From: Anniella stebbinsi
Taxonomy: Eukaryota; Chordata; Lepidosauria; Squamata; Anniellidae
DNA length: 64,000 nt
Reading direction: 5' to 3'
Assembly (NCBI GenBank): GCA_029215795.1
Contig: JARDYH010000006.1
Coordinates: 23,513,501-23,577,500 of the forward strand
Position 1 is the stretch's first letter. The number at the start of each line of letters is the position of its first letter. Under the pieces are notes generated by a model that saw nothing but the letters and a program-made list of their open reading frames with translations, searched no databases and was not told the origin of the DNA. Below, in pieces: positions 47,301 to 60,800 of this stretch. The translations under genes were made by a program, and so were the position numbers.

Positions 47301-50300
47301 CAGGGCTTTGGGGCTTTGCCCCTGGATGGCTTCGCTAAGGGGGCTGCATCATATAGATGACCTGCCGCCACGCTGAATCCACCCCGGGACAAACCACTCG
47401 TCAAGATGTAGCCCCAGTCTCATTCAACAAATCCTATTTGTTCCTGCAACTGCCCCTTAATGGGCAGCTTCATTCTCTCCCCCACCACCACCACACATAT
47501 TTTAAAGCAAATAATCCCTTGCTTCCTGTTCAGTCACCAGGCCTGCAGGATTCCTGAATCAATTAGACAGATCTTGTTCCATGTGAGTGGGTTGAAGCCA
47601 CAGCAATTTCTTATTTTTTTTTAATTTAATTTTTTTATGAGTGGAATTTTGCATCTGTGATTTTTTTTAAAAGAGTAATTGCTCTGGCTCTGAAAAGGAA
47701 ACCAACAATTACAAACACACACACACACACACACCCCATCCAGCAACAGATATATTGTCTTTTTAATGCTCAATCTTTTTAATTTTTGTAAACCGCTCAG
47801 AGAGCTTCAGCTATGGGGCGGTATATAAGTGTAAATAATAATAACAACAACAACAACAACAACAACAATAATAATAATACCACCGTTCTGGCCCTGCCTG
47901 ACAGAGATGCTACTACCAAGGCTGGAGAGAGCAAAACCTCTTCCCTGTTGGGGGAACCAACAAGCGCTGCCTGCGCTTGAGTAAGCAATAAAGTCCAGTA
48001 AAATCCCAGCAGCAGAAAAAATACCCACACTCAGTAAGCTGTGTATAATACAAGTCCTTTACTTGGTGTTCCAATATAAAATATATACAAGGCACAACTG
48101 GTTTCTCCAGATATATACAGGTATTTCCATATGGCTATAGCGTAGCCCAGCCCTTCATAAATCTCTCATAAACACCAGTCTCTGTCCAACTTAACTCCAG
48201 CCTGACCCACCACAGCCATTAATATTAAAGCTGTCCTTTTATACATTTCTGGACCCTAGCTCAGCACAGATCAATTACCTTATCCTAGCAGAAACATTAC
48301 CACTATCAGATTGACCTTTACATTCAGCCTAGAAAAAACATTCTCTCTTTGCTTATTGAATTCAGCTGGCTTGTTCAGCCCTTCTGGACACTAAAACTTT
48401 TGTCCAATCAACTTAGACTTTGATTTTCCCTAACATTCTCCTGGAAAATTACTGCTGCTAATTTGGGCCAGCTGGGCTCAAGCTTACTGCAACAACTGTT
48501 GTTATCTCACCCACCCTGCCCCCCTCCCCAATGCAGGACAGCAGCACCCCAGGAGCAGTGATGCCAAAGGGGGGTCTCCCCTTTGGGGGGGAGACATTTC
48601 AGGGGGGATACAAGGGCAACAGCCACCCCCTAACATCTGGCTGGTGTGGGCTTAGCTGTTTCTCCAACAATATTTGCCTGGGAGAGAGGATGTGGGGCCA
48701 TGTTGGGGGACTTGAGCCCCCCCCCATTAGTGTGGTTATGGTAGGCTGACCATCTGAAAAGGAGGTCAGGGCTCATGTAACTTTAACAGTTGTAGAGAAA
48801 AGGGAATTTCAGCCAGTGTCGTTTGTATGCAATTAGTTCCTGGTGATATTCCCTCTTCATCACAACAGTTAAAGTTGCAGGCACTATACTAGAGTGACCA
48901 TATACAAAAGAAGGCAGGCCCCCTGCACCTTTAACTGTTGTGATGAAGAGGGAATTTCACCAGGAACTAATTGCAAACAAATGACACTGGCTGAAATTCC
49001 CTTCTCTTTACAACTGTTAAAGTTACATGAGCCCTGTCCTCCTTTTCATATGGTCAGCCTAGGTTATGGGTCAAGGGAGATATGGCATTGAGAGGAAGGC
49101 TAGCCAGCGAAAGGAACATAGCTAAGACAGTTAACCTCCTGCCCTCAGGCCTCCAGATGCTGCTGTTAAATGCCAGATCGGTTCAGAATAAGATGTCCCT
49201 CATCCATGATTTAATAGTAGATGAGGTGACCAATCTGGCATGCATAACTGAAACCTGGGTGGGTGAACAGGGAGGAGTCACACTGGGGTGCTGCCCTCAG
49301 CGTGGGAGGGGGGTTGCTGTGGTCTATAGGAGCTCCATCTCTCTCTGCAGCCTTCCTGTCCATCTGACTACTGGTCTGAACTGTATGCATCTTGTGCTGG
49401 GCCAGTGAGACAGATTGGATGTTCTGTTGGTGTACCGCCTACCCTGCTGCTCAATAGACTCCCTATCTGAGCTGATGGAGGTGGTCTCAGGTGTCTTGTT
49501 GAGTTCTCCTAGACAATTGGTTCTGGGGAATGACATTCATGTTGAGGACACTTTGTTAGGTGTGGCTCAGGATTTGACGGCCTCCATGACAATGATGGGA
49601 CTGTCCCAACATGTCATCAGTTCAACTCAGTAGCGGGGCATATGCTAGACTTGGTTTTCTCAACAGGACATGGAGATGGTGAACTGAAGGTGGGGGACAT
49701 CCCTTTGTCATGGTCAGATCATTGCCTGCTGAGGTTTAGACTTATGGCAGCTTTTCCCCTCTGCAAGAGTGGGGGACCTATTAAGATGGTCCACCCCTGG
49801 AGGCGAATGGATCCAAATAGTTTCCAGATGGCTCTGGAGAGATTTTCAGCTAATAGGGCTGGCTCTCCTGTCAAAAACCTGGTTGATCTGTGGAATACAG
49901 AAATGACCCGGGCAGTTGACACGATCGCTCCTGAGTGCCCTCTCTGGACAGGAGCTCAAATGGCTCTGTGGTATACCCCAGAGCTGAGAGCAATGAAATA
50001 AAATAGGAGATGGCTTGAGTACAGATGGAGAAGAACTCCCAGTGGGTGCAATCAAACACTGGCAAGGTGCCTCTGGTAAGGTGCACTCAGGGGCAGTGAA
50101 GGCAGCAAAGAAAGAGCATTTTGCTGCCTCTGTTCAATCTTCCATATGCCACCCAGCAGAGCCATTCAGTGTCATCTGTGGCCTATTACATGGGCCATTA
50201 CTTGGACGCTGTAGACCTGCTGTTATTCTTTTGCTAGGCATTTCCAGGATAAATCTCTTGCATCCGCCGGGACTTAGATTCCAGTGTTACAGCAGGTGAA

Positions 50301-53300
50301 TCTAATGAGGTGACCGGAGCACAACCTTGTCCAGTTTTTTTAGCGGAGCTTCAGTTAGCACAGCTTGAGGATGTTTGCAAGGTGCTTGGGCAGGTTTGTG
50401 CGATCACTTCCATATTGGATCCTTGCCCCTCTTGGCTTATAAAAATGGGCAGGGAAGGAACAGCTGGCCAGGCCAGGAAGATGCTTAATGCCTCTTGTGA
50501 GAGGGAGTGGTCCCAGGCTGAAAGTGGCGATGGTGAGACCACTACTGAAGAAATCCTCTCTAGACTTGGAAAATCTTAATAATTTTCAATCAGTGGCAAA
50601 TGTTAATTTCCTGGGCAAGGTTCTTAAGCAGGTGGTGGCCAACCAGCTCCAAACATTCTTGGATGAGACTGATTATCTAGATCCATCTCAGTTAGGGTTC
50701 AGGCAGGATTTTGGCACAGAAACAGCACTGGTCACTCTGTATGATGATCTATGTCAGGAGAGCCAAATCAAAGTGCTGGTTTTGACTTATAAAGCTTTAC
50801 ATGGTTTGGGATCACAGGTACCTCTCTTGGTAAGATGTACACGATACTCTGCATCCAAGACCCTCCTCTGGGAGCCTCCTCTGAGGGAGGTGCAGAGTGA
50901 TGATAGTGCAGAGGAGAACAAGAAGGGAAAGAGCTTTCTCAGTGGTGCCCCCCCATTTATGGAATGATTTCCCTGATGAGGCCCACCTGGTGCCAGCATT
51001 GGCCCCCTCCACAAGGATGCGCTTTTGCGCCCGGTTCGGGGATTATGTGCATTATCGCGGAGGCGCATTTACTCCTAATCCCTCTGCACGGGAGGCGGCG
51101 AGAGGCGGCGAAGCGCATTAATTGATGTCCAAAAAGCGCTTTACAAGAAGTTAATGCGCATAATCGCTTGTTCACACGGCGAAAATGCGCTTTAACGGCC
51201 GGAGCAAAATAAAAGTTGCTATTTAACGCGCATTCGATAATGCGCATAATCCGGGAGATAACGCGCCTCTACGCCCGTTTTGCGCTCCGCTGGTGTGGAG
51301 GTAAAATTTATAATGAGCCTTCAAAGAGCATTAAACCTCTCTTGTGGAGGCACCCATTGTCATCTTTTCAGTGCGAGGTTAAAGCTGCCCTCATTTCTCG
51401 TTATATGGCAGCATATAACAAGTCTTTTTTTTTAATCAGGTCCTGGATTGTCTCTGGCTGATAGTTTTTAAATGGTTTTGGATAGATATTGTTGTGTGTG
51501 CTACTTGTTTTATGTCCTTGCATGAATGGTTTTATACTTTATATAATGTATTTTAATGGCTTTTTTGTGAAATGTCCAGAGAGCTTCAGCTATGGGGCAG
51601 TATAGAACTATAATAAACAAAACGAAATGAAATCCCCAATGTGAACAAGAATGTGATTCTTAAAGTAGCCTTGTTTGCAGATTTGTTCTCAAATCCCAAG
51701 CAAAGAGTTAATAGACTGTAGAAGTAATGAATATAATTGATAGTTTGATTTGTAATATTCATGTATTGTATTGCATCCTTGAGGATCTCTTTGGACATCT
51801 GTTTTATATTGTAAGGCAATATGTTTGCTATATATAAACACTGAATTGATCTGACAGCAAAACAGCCTATGTAGTAAAGGTAACGCAACAGCACTGACAG
51901 GCACTCCCCCAGCATCCATGGCAACAGTCAACTCCCAACAGTCATGGTGTAGTGTGCTGCTGATGGTACCCATGCATCAGATACATGTGAAAGAGGCCAA
52001 TCCATGTATGGTGTCAATGGAGTACTCCCATGGCATCATCCTATCACACAGTATATGGCATGGAGGTGAGCAGCATCTTATATAAAGCCCCAGCCTCAGA
52101 TCTTGCTTCTAAGCAACTTTTCTCTGGTATGAGGCCACTGCCAAAGCTCCTGCTCCTAGTCCCTGGTTGCTGCCTTGGCTCTTGAACCTTGCCTGGCTTT
52201 GACTACACTCCTACTCCTGGTTCACTTGGATTTAACAGCGATCTGCCCTAGTGTCAGAACCAAACTACCTGACCCTGGCTGAGACCTCACAAGGAGGCCA
52301 GTATAGCCAATATCTTTCCCCTTGAAAATTAAATGGAAATTCTGGTGAAGTCCTCTGGTCATGAGGTCATGGCTTATGATTAAAGCATAAGAAATGGCAA
52401 TTCCTCCATGCCCAAGGGTCTCCATCACAGGATTAACTCAATTTTTCCATTGCAGGTGGATAAAATTCGAAGAGAAAGTGGAAGATGGAGGAGAACGCTG
52501 GAGCAAACCTCATGTGACAACTCTGTCCCTACACAGTGTGTTTGAGCTAAGGACATGTATAAGGAAAGGAGCCATCCTGCTAGACTTGGAAGCTCATAGT
52601 TTTAAGCAAATAGTTGGTATGTGTGAATAGGTCCACCATCCTTCTGAGGAACATGTCCACCCTTGGCAAAATATGGGCTTATTAGTGCAACTCCACTGTA
52701 ACAGCACTGATTTAAGCTCAGGTAAACCAGGCACAGCAAACCCTTCAGCTGTATACCAACAACCAGACCCCAAATACAGTATGTGGAAGACCCAGTGTGG
52801 GGGAAAGTCTCTAGGAACAACTTCAGCACAATCTCCACTCAGTAATACCTACCCGAGAAGGGTCTCGCCTGCCTACAACAGATCCTCCTCCAAGAGTTTC
52901 CTTTGATTATGCTGATGTGCTGAATTGAAAGTTGAAGACCTGCATGCACCAGAGAGCCACCCGTATGCACATCTCCATGGGCACACAGCTTTGGGCTGCG
53001 AAACTTTTTTCTGCCTAAACATACTTAGGATTGTACCCTCAATTTAGTAAAGTGATCAAACCTGAATTGTTGGATTCTCTGATTTTCATTCAATAGCTGG
53101 ATGGCTTAAAGAGAAATCCTTCTTTTTTATTCATTTCCATTTCATTAGCAACCAGTACTTATTAATATGGTGGTGACTGATATGAAATGTTCTTCATTAA
53201 ATTCCAAAGATTGAACATGGTTACAGCAAATGGAAATACTGCTTTTTTTTTAATGGACTCAACTTGTGTTTATTTTGTTTTCAAGAGAAGGTGATTGAGA

Positions 53301-54774
53301 CCCACATAGAGGACCACGCCCTCAAGCCAGAACTCTTGAAGAAACTCATCTATGTCTTGCTCCTCAAACCGCAGCACCATACAACCAAATCTCAGCTGGA
53401 GTTGCTGGTTGAGATGGGCATGGCTTCCTGCTCTGGTATGTGGCTGTTGCATCATGGCTAAATCCTTCCCCTCACTTCTTAACTCAACCTGTGGCAAATC
53501 AGACGACCAGCAGCCCTAGGCTCGTGAAGTACAGTTTGGGGGGTATCAGAATCCCATTCAGGTATGAGACTAAGCACCCATTGATCTTGAAGGGGCAAAA
53601 GATTCCCTCCTCCTGTGACAGACATTGTTCAGCATTGATATACTGGTGGTTGGTAATAGACCATTTGCTGCCCTTCTTGGCTGAGTTTTACCAAGTCCTG
53701 GATCTCATGGCCTGCTTGAGCAGATGACAGACTTAAGCTGCCATCCTGTGCACACTTGCTTGGGAGTAACTCTCATTTAGCTCAGTGGTCTTACTTCTGA
53801 GTAGCATAGAAGTGCACTTAGACAGTTATCCCAGCATGCCGAGCAATAGTCCTTCTCCTCCTGCTCCTCCTCCTTCTATTTTTTTTAACTGGAGCAGCAG
53901 GAAATAAATGTGCCTGATCAGCAGAGTCAAAGAGGTGCCCTTGGAGCATTTGCAGAGTGGGGTGGAGGGGAGGGTTCTCCAGTCATACCAAGGTGTGCAA
54001 TAAATCAAGTTATGCAAGGCTAACTGGTCATGTCATGGCAGAAGAGACTGGAATTTGTGGGCTGCAAGAGCAGCTGACACTAACTGAAGGTGTCTGGTTG
54101 AAGATGGGGCCTCTGCTTCTTAATTCTTCCTTATGAACTTATTTTTTTTTAAAAAAAGTTTGATAAAGACTCCCACTCCTTGTAAAGACAGTGCAAAACA
54201 ACAGTAGCCCAATTGTGGTGTTTAGGTAGAATCATGTTAAGAAGCATTGTAGAGTTTCCTCTGTTGTTTTTGAATTTCTTTTGTAGACCAACCTAAAGGC
54301 CACTCCGATCCAGAAGGACCCCTAATGGAACAGGTCTCAGAAGGACCCCTAAAGGAACAGGTAAGTAATGTCTGTTAATGTTTAAAAGAAGGAAAACATT
54401 GTTTCAAGAGTTTCTTATGAGGGCTCCTTGATGTTTCCCGTGGTGCAGAAATATCGTCTCCTCCCCAAGGATTCCATTGAAACCTGTCCAATCTTCTCCT
54501 TGGAGCTCTGAAAAGCCATACCTGCTTCTATGTGTCAGGTTTGAAAATTAGTTGGGACTTTATCAAATGTAGGATTCCCTTTACAATAAGGAACAAAAAA
54601 GAGGTGGTTATCCCAGGGATAGAGGAAGATTGGTCAACCATCCAAGAATTCACCACCAAATAAAAATAAATCCCAGTGACTGGCCTCCAGGGTATTGTTG
54701 TTTTGCACTTGCTGAGGTCCTTCCTGACAACTGTAGAACTTACAAATATCATGCTTTTAGTTGGATGAGTAAAG

Positions 54775-54818
<44 letters not shown>

Positions 54819-57800
54819 TTGACCTGCGAGGCATCTTACATAAAATGAAATACATGAGCAGCCCCTGCCTGGCCACACTGCCAGTCAAATATATACATAC
54901 ATGCCCAGAATGTTCGTTATTTCTGGATACCTTGCTGGCTATTTTCATTATAGTTTGCTGCAAGACAGAGAGACCTTCCAGATTATGCTTTTTGTTTTAG
55001 CACACGTAACGGATAGTGGTGATTAGCAGTCACATCACTTACAGGGAAATGGCATTCTGATTGGCAACACACACAAAGATCATGTCAATGTCAGTGTGTA
55101 TGTGTGTGTGTGCATGTGTACATAGATTAGAATATCAGCAAAGCTACTCCCGCCTGTGCACCAATATCATTCCATTTCTTAACCCTCCTCTGCCACCCAT
55201 TTTCCTATAGTAATGCAGTGCTGCAGTGCTTGAGAGTAGGGATGAGATACAACACTGGGGATAGTTTGAACATCCCACTGAAGAAGCGGTAAGGACTTTC
55301 TCTCCTCTGTACAGCTCCACCACCACCACAACTGGTTCAGTCACCTGGCCCTTGCTTTCAGACCTGTGGGTCACCAAGCCTGCATTTATTTTCATTGCAG
55401 CTGAAAAATCACTTTAAGAAGAAGATTCCAGTGGGGGCCGAAGTGGCCAACATCCTTGTAGGAGAAGCCAACTTTCTGGAGAAACCTTTCATTGCTTTTG
55501 TGCGTCTGCAGGACTCAGTGCTTCTTGGGAGCTTGACAGAAGTTGCTTTCCCTAGCAGGTAACAAGCAAGAAAGAAAGCAGGTAGGCAAGTCACATGACC
55601 TTGGAGACTTCTAGTGGGCCTCTGACACAGGAACTCCTCAGTGGCTGAGAGGATTGCAACGGTCATTTAAATTGGCTCACTAGCTTCAGCATAGCCACTG
55701 TTCAGGCTTTTCTGGAACTTCCTTCTCAATCTATGCAAAGCAACGGTTTATTACATTGTTGACAACTGTTGGGGCCCAGGACACACTCCATATACAGTTT
55801 TCAAAACGTTTTCAAAGTGTTATTTCCTGCTTCATGTAGACCTGGCCCTTTGCTAGCTTTGGGAGGAGCATGGCCAGCAGCAGGCCATGGTTACGGTATC
55901 CCAGTAAGGCAGGACTCCATCTACTTCTGTCAGGCCTTGGCAAACCCTGAGACAGAATGCAGCTGGGGGCAGAGAATGTGGTCAATGAGAGGCTGGGGGT
56001 CTGGCTTGAGAGGAAGCAGTTGAGGAGCAGCCGAACAGAAGGGGTGGTCAGGCTCCAGATCCAGAAGGGCAACCCAAAACATGAGTTGACCAGACTGAAG
56101 AACCAAGCCTAGAACAGCAGTTCTATTGAGCCAGGCAGGCCCTTCTTGGTCATTCAGGTCATGGTGAGCATCAGTATTGCCCCTAGCTATTATACTGGCA
56201 GCACTGCAGTAGAGCAAAGATCAGGCTGTAGCTCCTTCAACATCACTTGAGAGCTGACCTGGAGGCATAGGGAATAGGGCACCTGCTGGGCCCTCTGCTG
56301 CCTGTGCATCCCATTCAAGTCCCCTGGTGCCTTAAACCTGAGGATAGGATTGTGGCCTCAATGTCCTGCTTGCTCCAAAAGGAAGGAAACGAGAACTTGC
56401 TCATCTGTGGTGGGCAGCTGTAGCATTCATGACATCTGTGTGGCATCTGTCTAGATTCCTCTTTATCCTGTTGGGCCCCAGAGCCAAAGTGAAGGCCTAC
56501 CATGAAATTGGCAGAGCTGTGGCCACTCTCCTGACAGATGAGGTGAGTTTGCTGGGGAGTGCGCACGCGCATGGAATTGCGATTGCCAGGCTAAAATATA
56601 TCCACTTTTAAATTTCCTGAAGGCAGAATTGTGTGATTCTAGAGGAGAGGCAGCAAAGAGCAGTAGCAAATCTGCCTTAAAATTTTAAAAAAAACTAATT
56701 AGGGAAAGCTGTTTTTGTAGAAATCTAATGCATGGTACTAATCTCCCTCTCTTAAAACTCCAAATTGCTATGTAGGCTAATAAGGGACTACAATGGTAAG
56801 GCATTAGAAACTAGGGATGTGCACTGGATCGGACCCGATCCACGATCCGAGTCCGGTCCAGTGGGAAATCGGATAAATTATCCGATTTCCGATCCCACAG
56901 CTGGATCGGCCGATCCAATCCGAACCGGTCCGAAAAAGCTCCGAACCGGTTTGGCGGATCGGCGGATCGGCGGGCGCCCACTGGCGCCCACCGCCGCTTC
57001 CATTGGCGGGCGCCAGCGGGCGCCCACCGATGAAAGTGGACAGCGGGGGGGGGAGGAGGGGGGCACTTACCTTCTCGGCCCGGTGGCTCCCGTCCGGCGC
57101 CGGCGCCTACTACTACTAGCAGGCTCTGCGGCCTGCTCTAGGGTGGCGCGCCGGGTGATGTCATCACCCGGCGCGCTACTCTAGAGCAGGCCGCGGAGCC
57201 TGCTGGTAGTAGTAGGCGCCGGCGCCGGCCGGGAGCCACCGGGCCGGGAAGGTAAGGAGGGGGTGCGTGGAGGGGAGGAGGGGGCGCGCGGAGGGGGGAG
57301 GGGGGAGGGGGGCCCTTACCTGCCCGGCCCGGCGGCTCCCGTCCGGCGCCGGCGCCTACTACTACCAGCAGGCTCCGCGGCCTGCTCCAGGGTGGCGCGC
57401 CGGGTGATGTCATCACCCGGCGCGCTACTCGAGAGTAGGCCGCGGAGCCCGCTGGTAGTAGCCGCCGGCGCCGGACGGGCCGAGAAGGTAAGCAGTGGCG
57501 GGGAAGGGGGCTTACCCCCCCCCCGGAGCCGTCCGCTTCTATCCACTGGCGCCCGCGGGCGCCAGCGGATGGAAGCGGGCGGCCCCAGGGGGAGTAGGGA
57601 GCGCGGGGTAGGGGGTTTACCTGCCGGGGCCGTCCACAGCGGACGGCCCCGGGGGGGGGGAGGGAGTTAGGCCCCCCCTTACCCACCCGCCGCCATTTTT
57701 TCCTCATAGACTTGCATTGCAATGCAAGTCTATGGGGAAAAAAATGGCGGCCGATCCAAAAATGTACGATTTTTGGGTCGGGATCGGACTCGATCCGGTC

Positions 57801-60800
57801 CGGGGGGCCTCCGATTTTGTCCGAACCGGTCCGGGACAAAATTGGAGGTCCCGATCCGGGTCCCGATCCGATCCGGGGGGTCCGTGCACACCCCTATTAG
57901 AAACTTATTTGCTAGCCTCATATTTAATCATTACAGTGATGTGACTTGAAAGCTGCAATTATATTTTACAGCCCCCAAAAGCTCCTTAGACTCAATCCTA
58001 TAGATGTCCACTTACCTGGGAGTAAGCCCCATTTAACTCAGTGTGACATACTTCTGAATGGTCTTGTATAGGATTGCACTGTTAATGTCTCACCAGCTTT
58101 GTCCAAATGACTGGATTATCCATAGTTTCCTAAGTTAAAAGGTAGCAGCCCTATTTCTAGTAAGCCCTGGTGAACAGTTTACTTGGCATTTTTGGGTGTG
58201 TAACATGGTGTTTTGCCACATGAACATGAGACCCAATCCACCATGAGCCCTTGCAAGTGTGCTCTCTCCTCCCATTTTAAAAAAAGAAAATGGCGGGCGT
58301 GACAGCCTGGGAGGAAGCTGGGACAGCGTGCTTCCTAATTTGAAAAGAGGGGGATGATCCTGGGAGCAGGTACATCCGGGATCATCCCCCTCCCTCCCTC
58401 TACACTCGTAGGTGTAGAAAGGGCCTAACACGATTCCCTTCCAGCTTTTCCAGAGAGTTGCCCGGAAAGCGAAATGCACAGAAGATCTTATTGCAGGAAT
58501 TGATGAGTTTCTGGATGAGCTGACCATCCTCCCCCCAGGCAAATGGGACCCAACCACCCGAATTGCTCCCCCCAAGTTCTTGCCTTCACCACAGAAGAGG
58601 TATATACCGAGAGGAGCTGGGAATGGGAGATGAAAGCATTGGTCAAATTTTAGTGAATCTGAGATCATTTTAGCTAAATATCCATGGGGAAAAAGCCTGG
58701 AGCAGAAATGCTTATTCTGGAACCTCCATCAGCCCACCTTTTCCAGCCTAGTAAGAGTTTGTTTGGACCAAGGTGCACAGGTGTTGCAGGTTCTGCTGCC
58801 TCTTCAACATCACTAGTGTCACTCACTGACAAGCAACCTAATCTTTGTTCCTCCAAGCAATTATTGATGTTTGTTTTGTTTTTATTTTCATCTATGGCTG
58901 CCTCTACAAGAGAGGTTTAAAGCTCTTTCAAGGCACTTTTAAAAATTTACCTCTACAAGAACGGAGTGCAAATCGGGCTTAGAGGCGCGTTATCTCTCCG
59001 ATTATGCGCATTATCGAATGCGCGTTAAATCGCGAGTTTTATTTTGCTCCGGCCGTTAAAGCGCATTTTGACTGTGTGCACAAGCGCTTATGCGCATTAA
59101 CTACTTGTAAAGCGCATTTTGGTCATCCGTTAATGCGCTTCGCCGCCTCTCGCCGCCTCTCGTGCAGAGGGATTAGGCGTAAATGCGCTTCAGTGATTAT
59201 GCACATAATCGCCTAACCGGGCGCAAAAGCGAATCCTTGTAGAGGGGACCTGCGCTGGTTGAGTGAAAGATGGCAATGTAATTGCTCTGTTCTACCGCGC
59301 AGTTTCCGTCAAGACTGTGTGGAATTGCTTGGTTTTTAAAAAGCAGTTGAGATGGTGGGGGAGACAGTAGGAAGATGATATCTCATTTGGGAGGTTCTAT
59401 TGTTCGATCATCTGTTCAGGCCACTGGAAGCCCTGGTGGCGTTGGTGGTGAACAGGACAGCTGGAATCTGACAGATAGGAATGGAAAATATACCTGAGGA
59501 TCAACAGCCACCAAGAGATTGCTGCGTGTTTGTATGCAAGAATGGTCTTACCTTCAAACATGCCCATCACTTACATTCTCAGGATCTCCATGCACTTTCG
59601 TGAATGGAGTCCTCACTCTAATGGGAACATATCTGCCATGGATGACCGGCACACCCATGCCCATGGGCACCAGCACGTCAGTGAGGAACTGAAGAGGACA
59701 GGAAGGTAAAATTCCCAGAGAGGATTGGCTGGGAGGAATGGGAAGGAGTGGGCTTTCCTGCTGCAGGCCTCTAAAATAAGGAGAGCCAGTGTGGTTCTAG
59801 TCTCCACTCAGCCATGGAAATCCACTGGGTGACTTTGGGCCAGTCACAGACGCTCAGCCCAACCTACCTCACAGGGTTTTTGTTGTGAGGATAAAAAGGA
59901 GAGGAGGAGGATTGTGTATGGCACTTTGGGTTCCTTGGAGGAAAAAAGGCGGGATATCAATGCAATAAATAAATAAATAAATAAATAATACAGATAAAGA
60001 GATGGAGCAATGGTAGTTGTGCATCAGGGCTACACGGGCTTAGAATCAGAGGCAGGTTGAATACCCTAAGGTTACGGCTGTAAAAGGGGGTGGGGGTGGG
60101 GAACCATCCAAAATAACCATATACAGCAACCGAAACACCCAATATGAAGGACATGTCTTTTTCTTGCAGACTGTTTGGAGGGCTATTGAGGGATATCCAA
60201 AGGAAAGTCCCTTGGTACGGCAGTGATTTCTATGATGCCCTCAACATCCAGTGCTTTTCAACAATCATTTACATCTATTTGGCCACGGTTACCAATGCTA
60301 TCACCTTTGGAGGGATGCTGGGAGATGCTACAGAAAACATGCAGGTGTGTGCAAGGGTCCTGCTAGCAATATGCACAGCATCCCTTAGTGTCCGCCACCA
60401 CTTCTCCACCCTACCCCACCCCATAGGCATCCTTGGCATCCTGGGTAAGCACATTTGGGTGCAGTAGAAGGGCAGAAGCTCTGGCAGTTCTCGTGGTGTG
60501 TGTTGTGTGCGTGTGAGTGAGTGAGTGACAGAGAGAGAGAGAGAGAGAGAACCCCATGCCCACCAGCTCAATTGGGCACTGGCATGTAGCCTCCATTCAA
60601 CCAACCAGAGCCATATGCATCCTCCTATGATTTAGGGTGTGCTGGAGAGTTTCCTGGGCACTGCTTTTGCTGGAGCATTTTTCTGCCTGTTTGCTGGCCA
60701 GCCTCTCACCATCCTGAGCAGCACCGGGCCTGTCCTTGTCTTTGAGCGACTTCTTTTCTCCTTCAGCAAGTAAGTAAGACCTCATATCACATTGGGCACA

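Noticed and set aside
53826..54017. Possible extra SLC4A9 exon between exons 3 and 4
   Set aside because: The phases of exons 3 and 4 join directly and no acceptor-donor pair gives family-like text.
56765..57949. Open frames up to 233 codons in the GC-rich block of SLC4A9 intron 6
   Set aside because: They lie in palindromic transposon sequence, are Pro/Arg/Gly-rich, occur on both strands and match no family.
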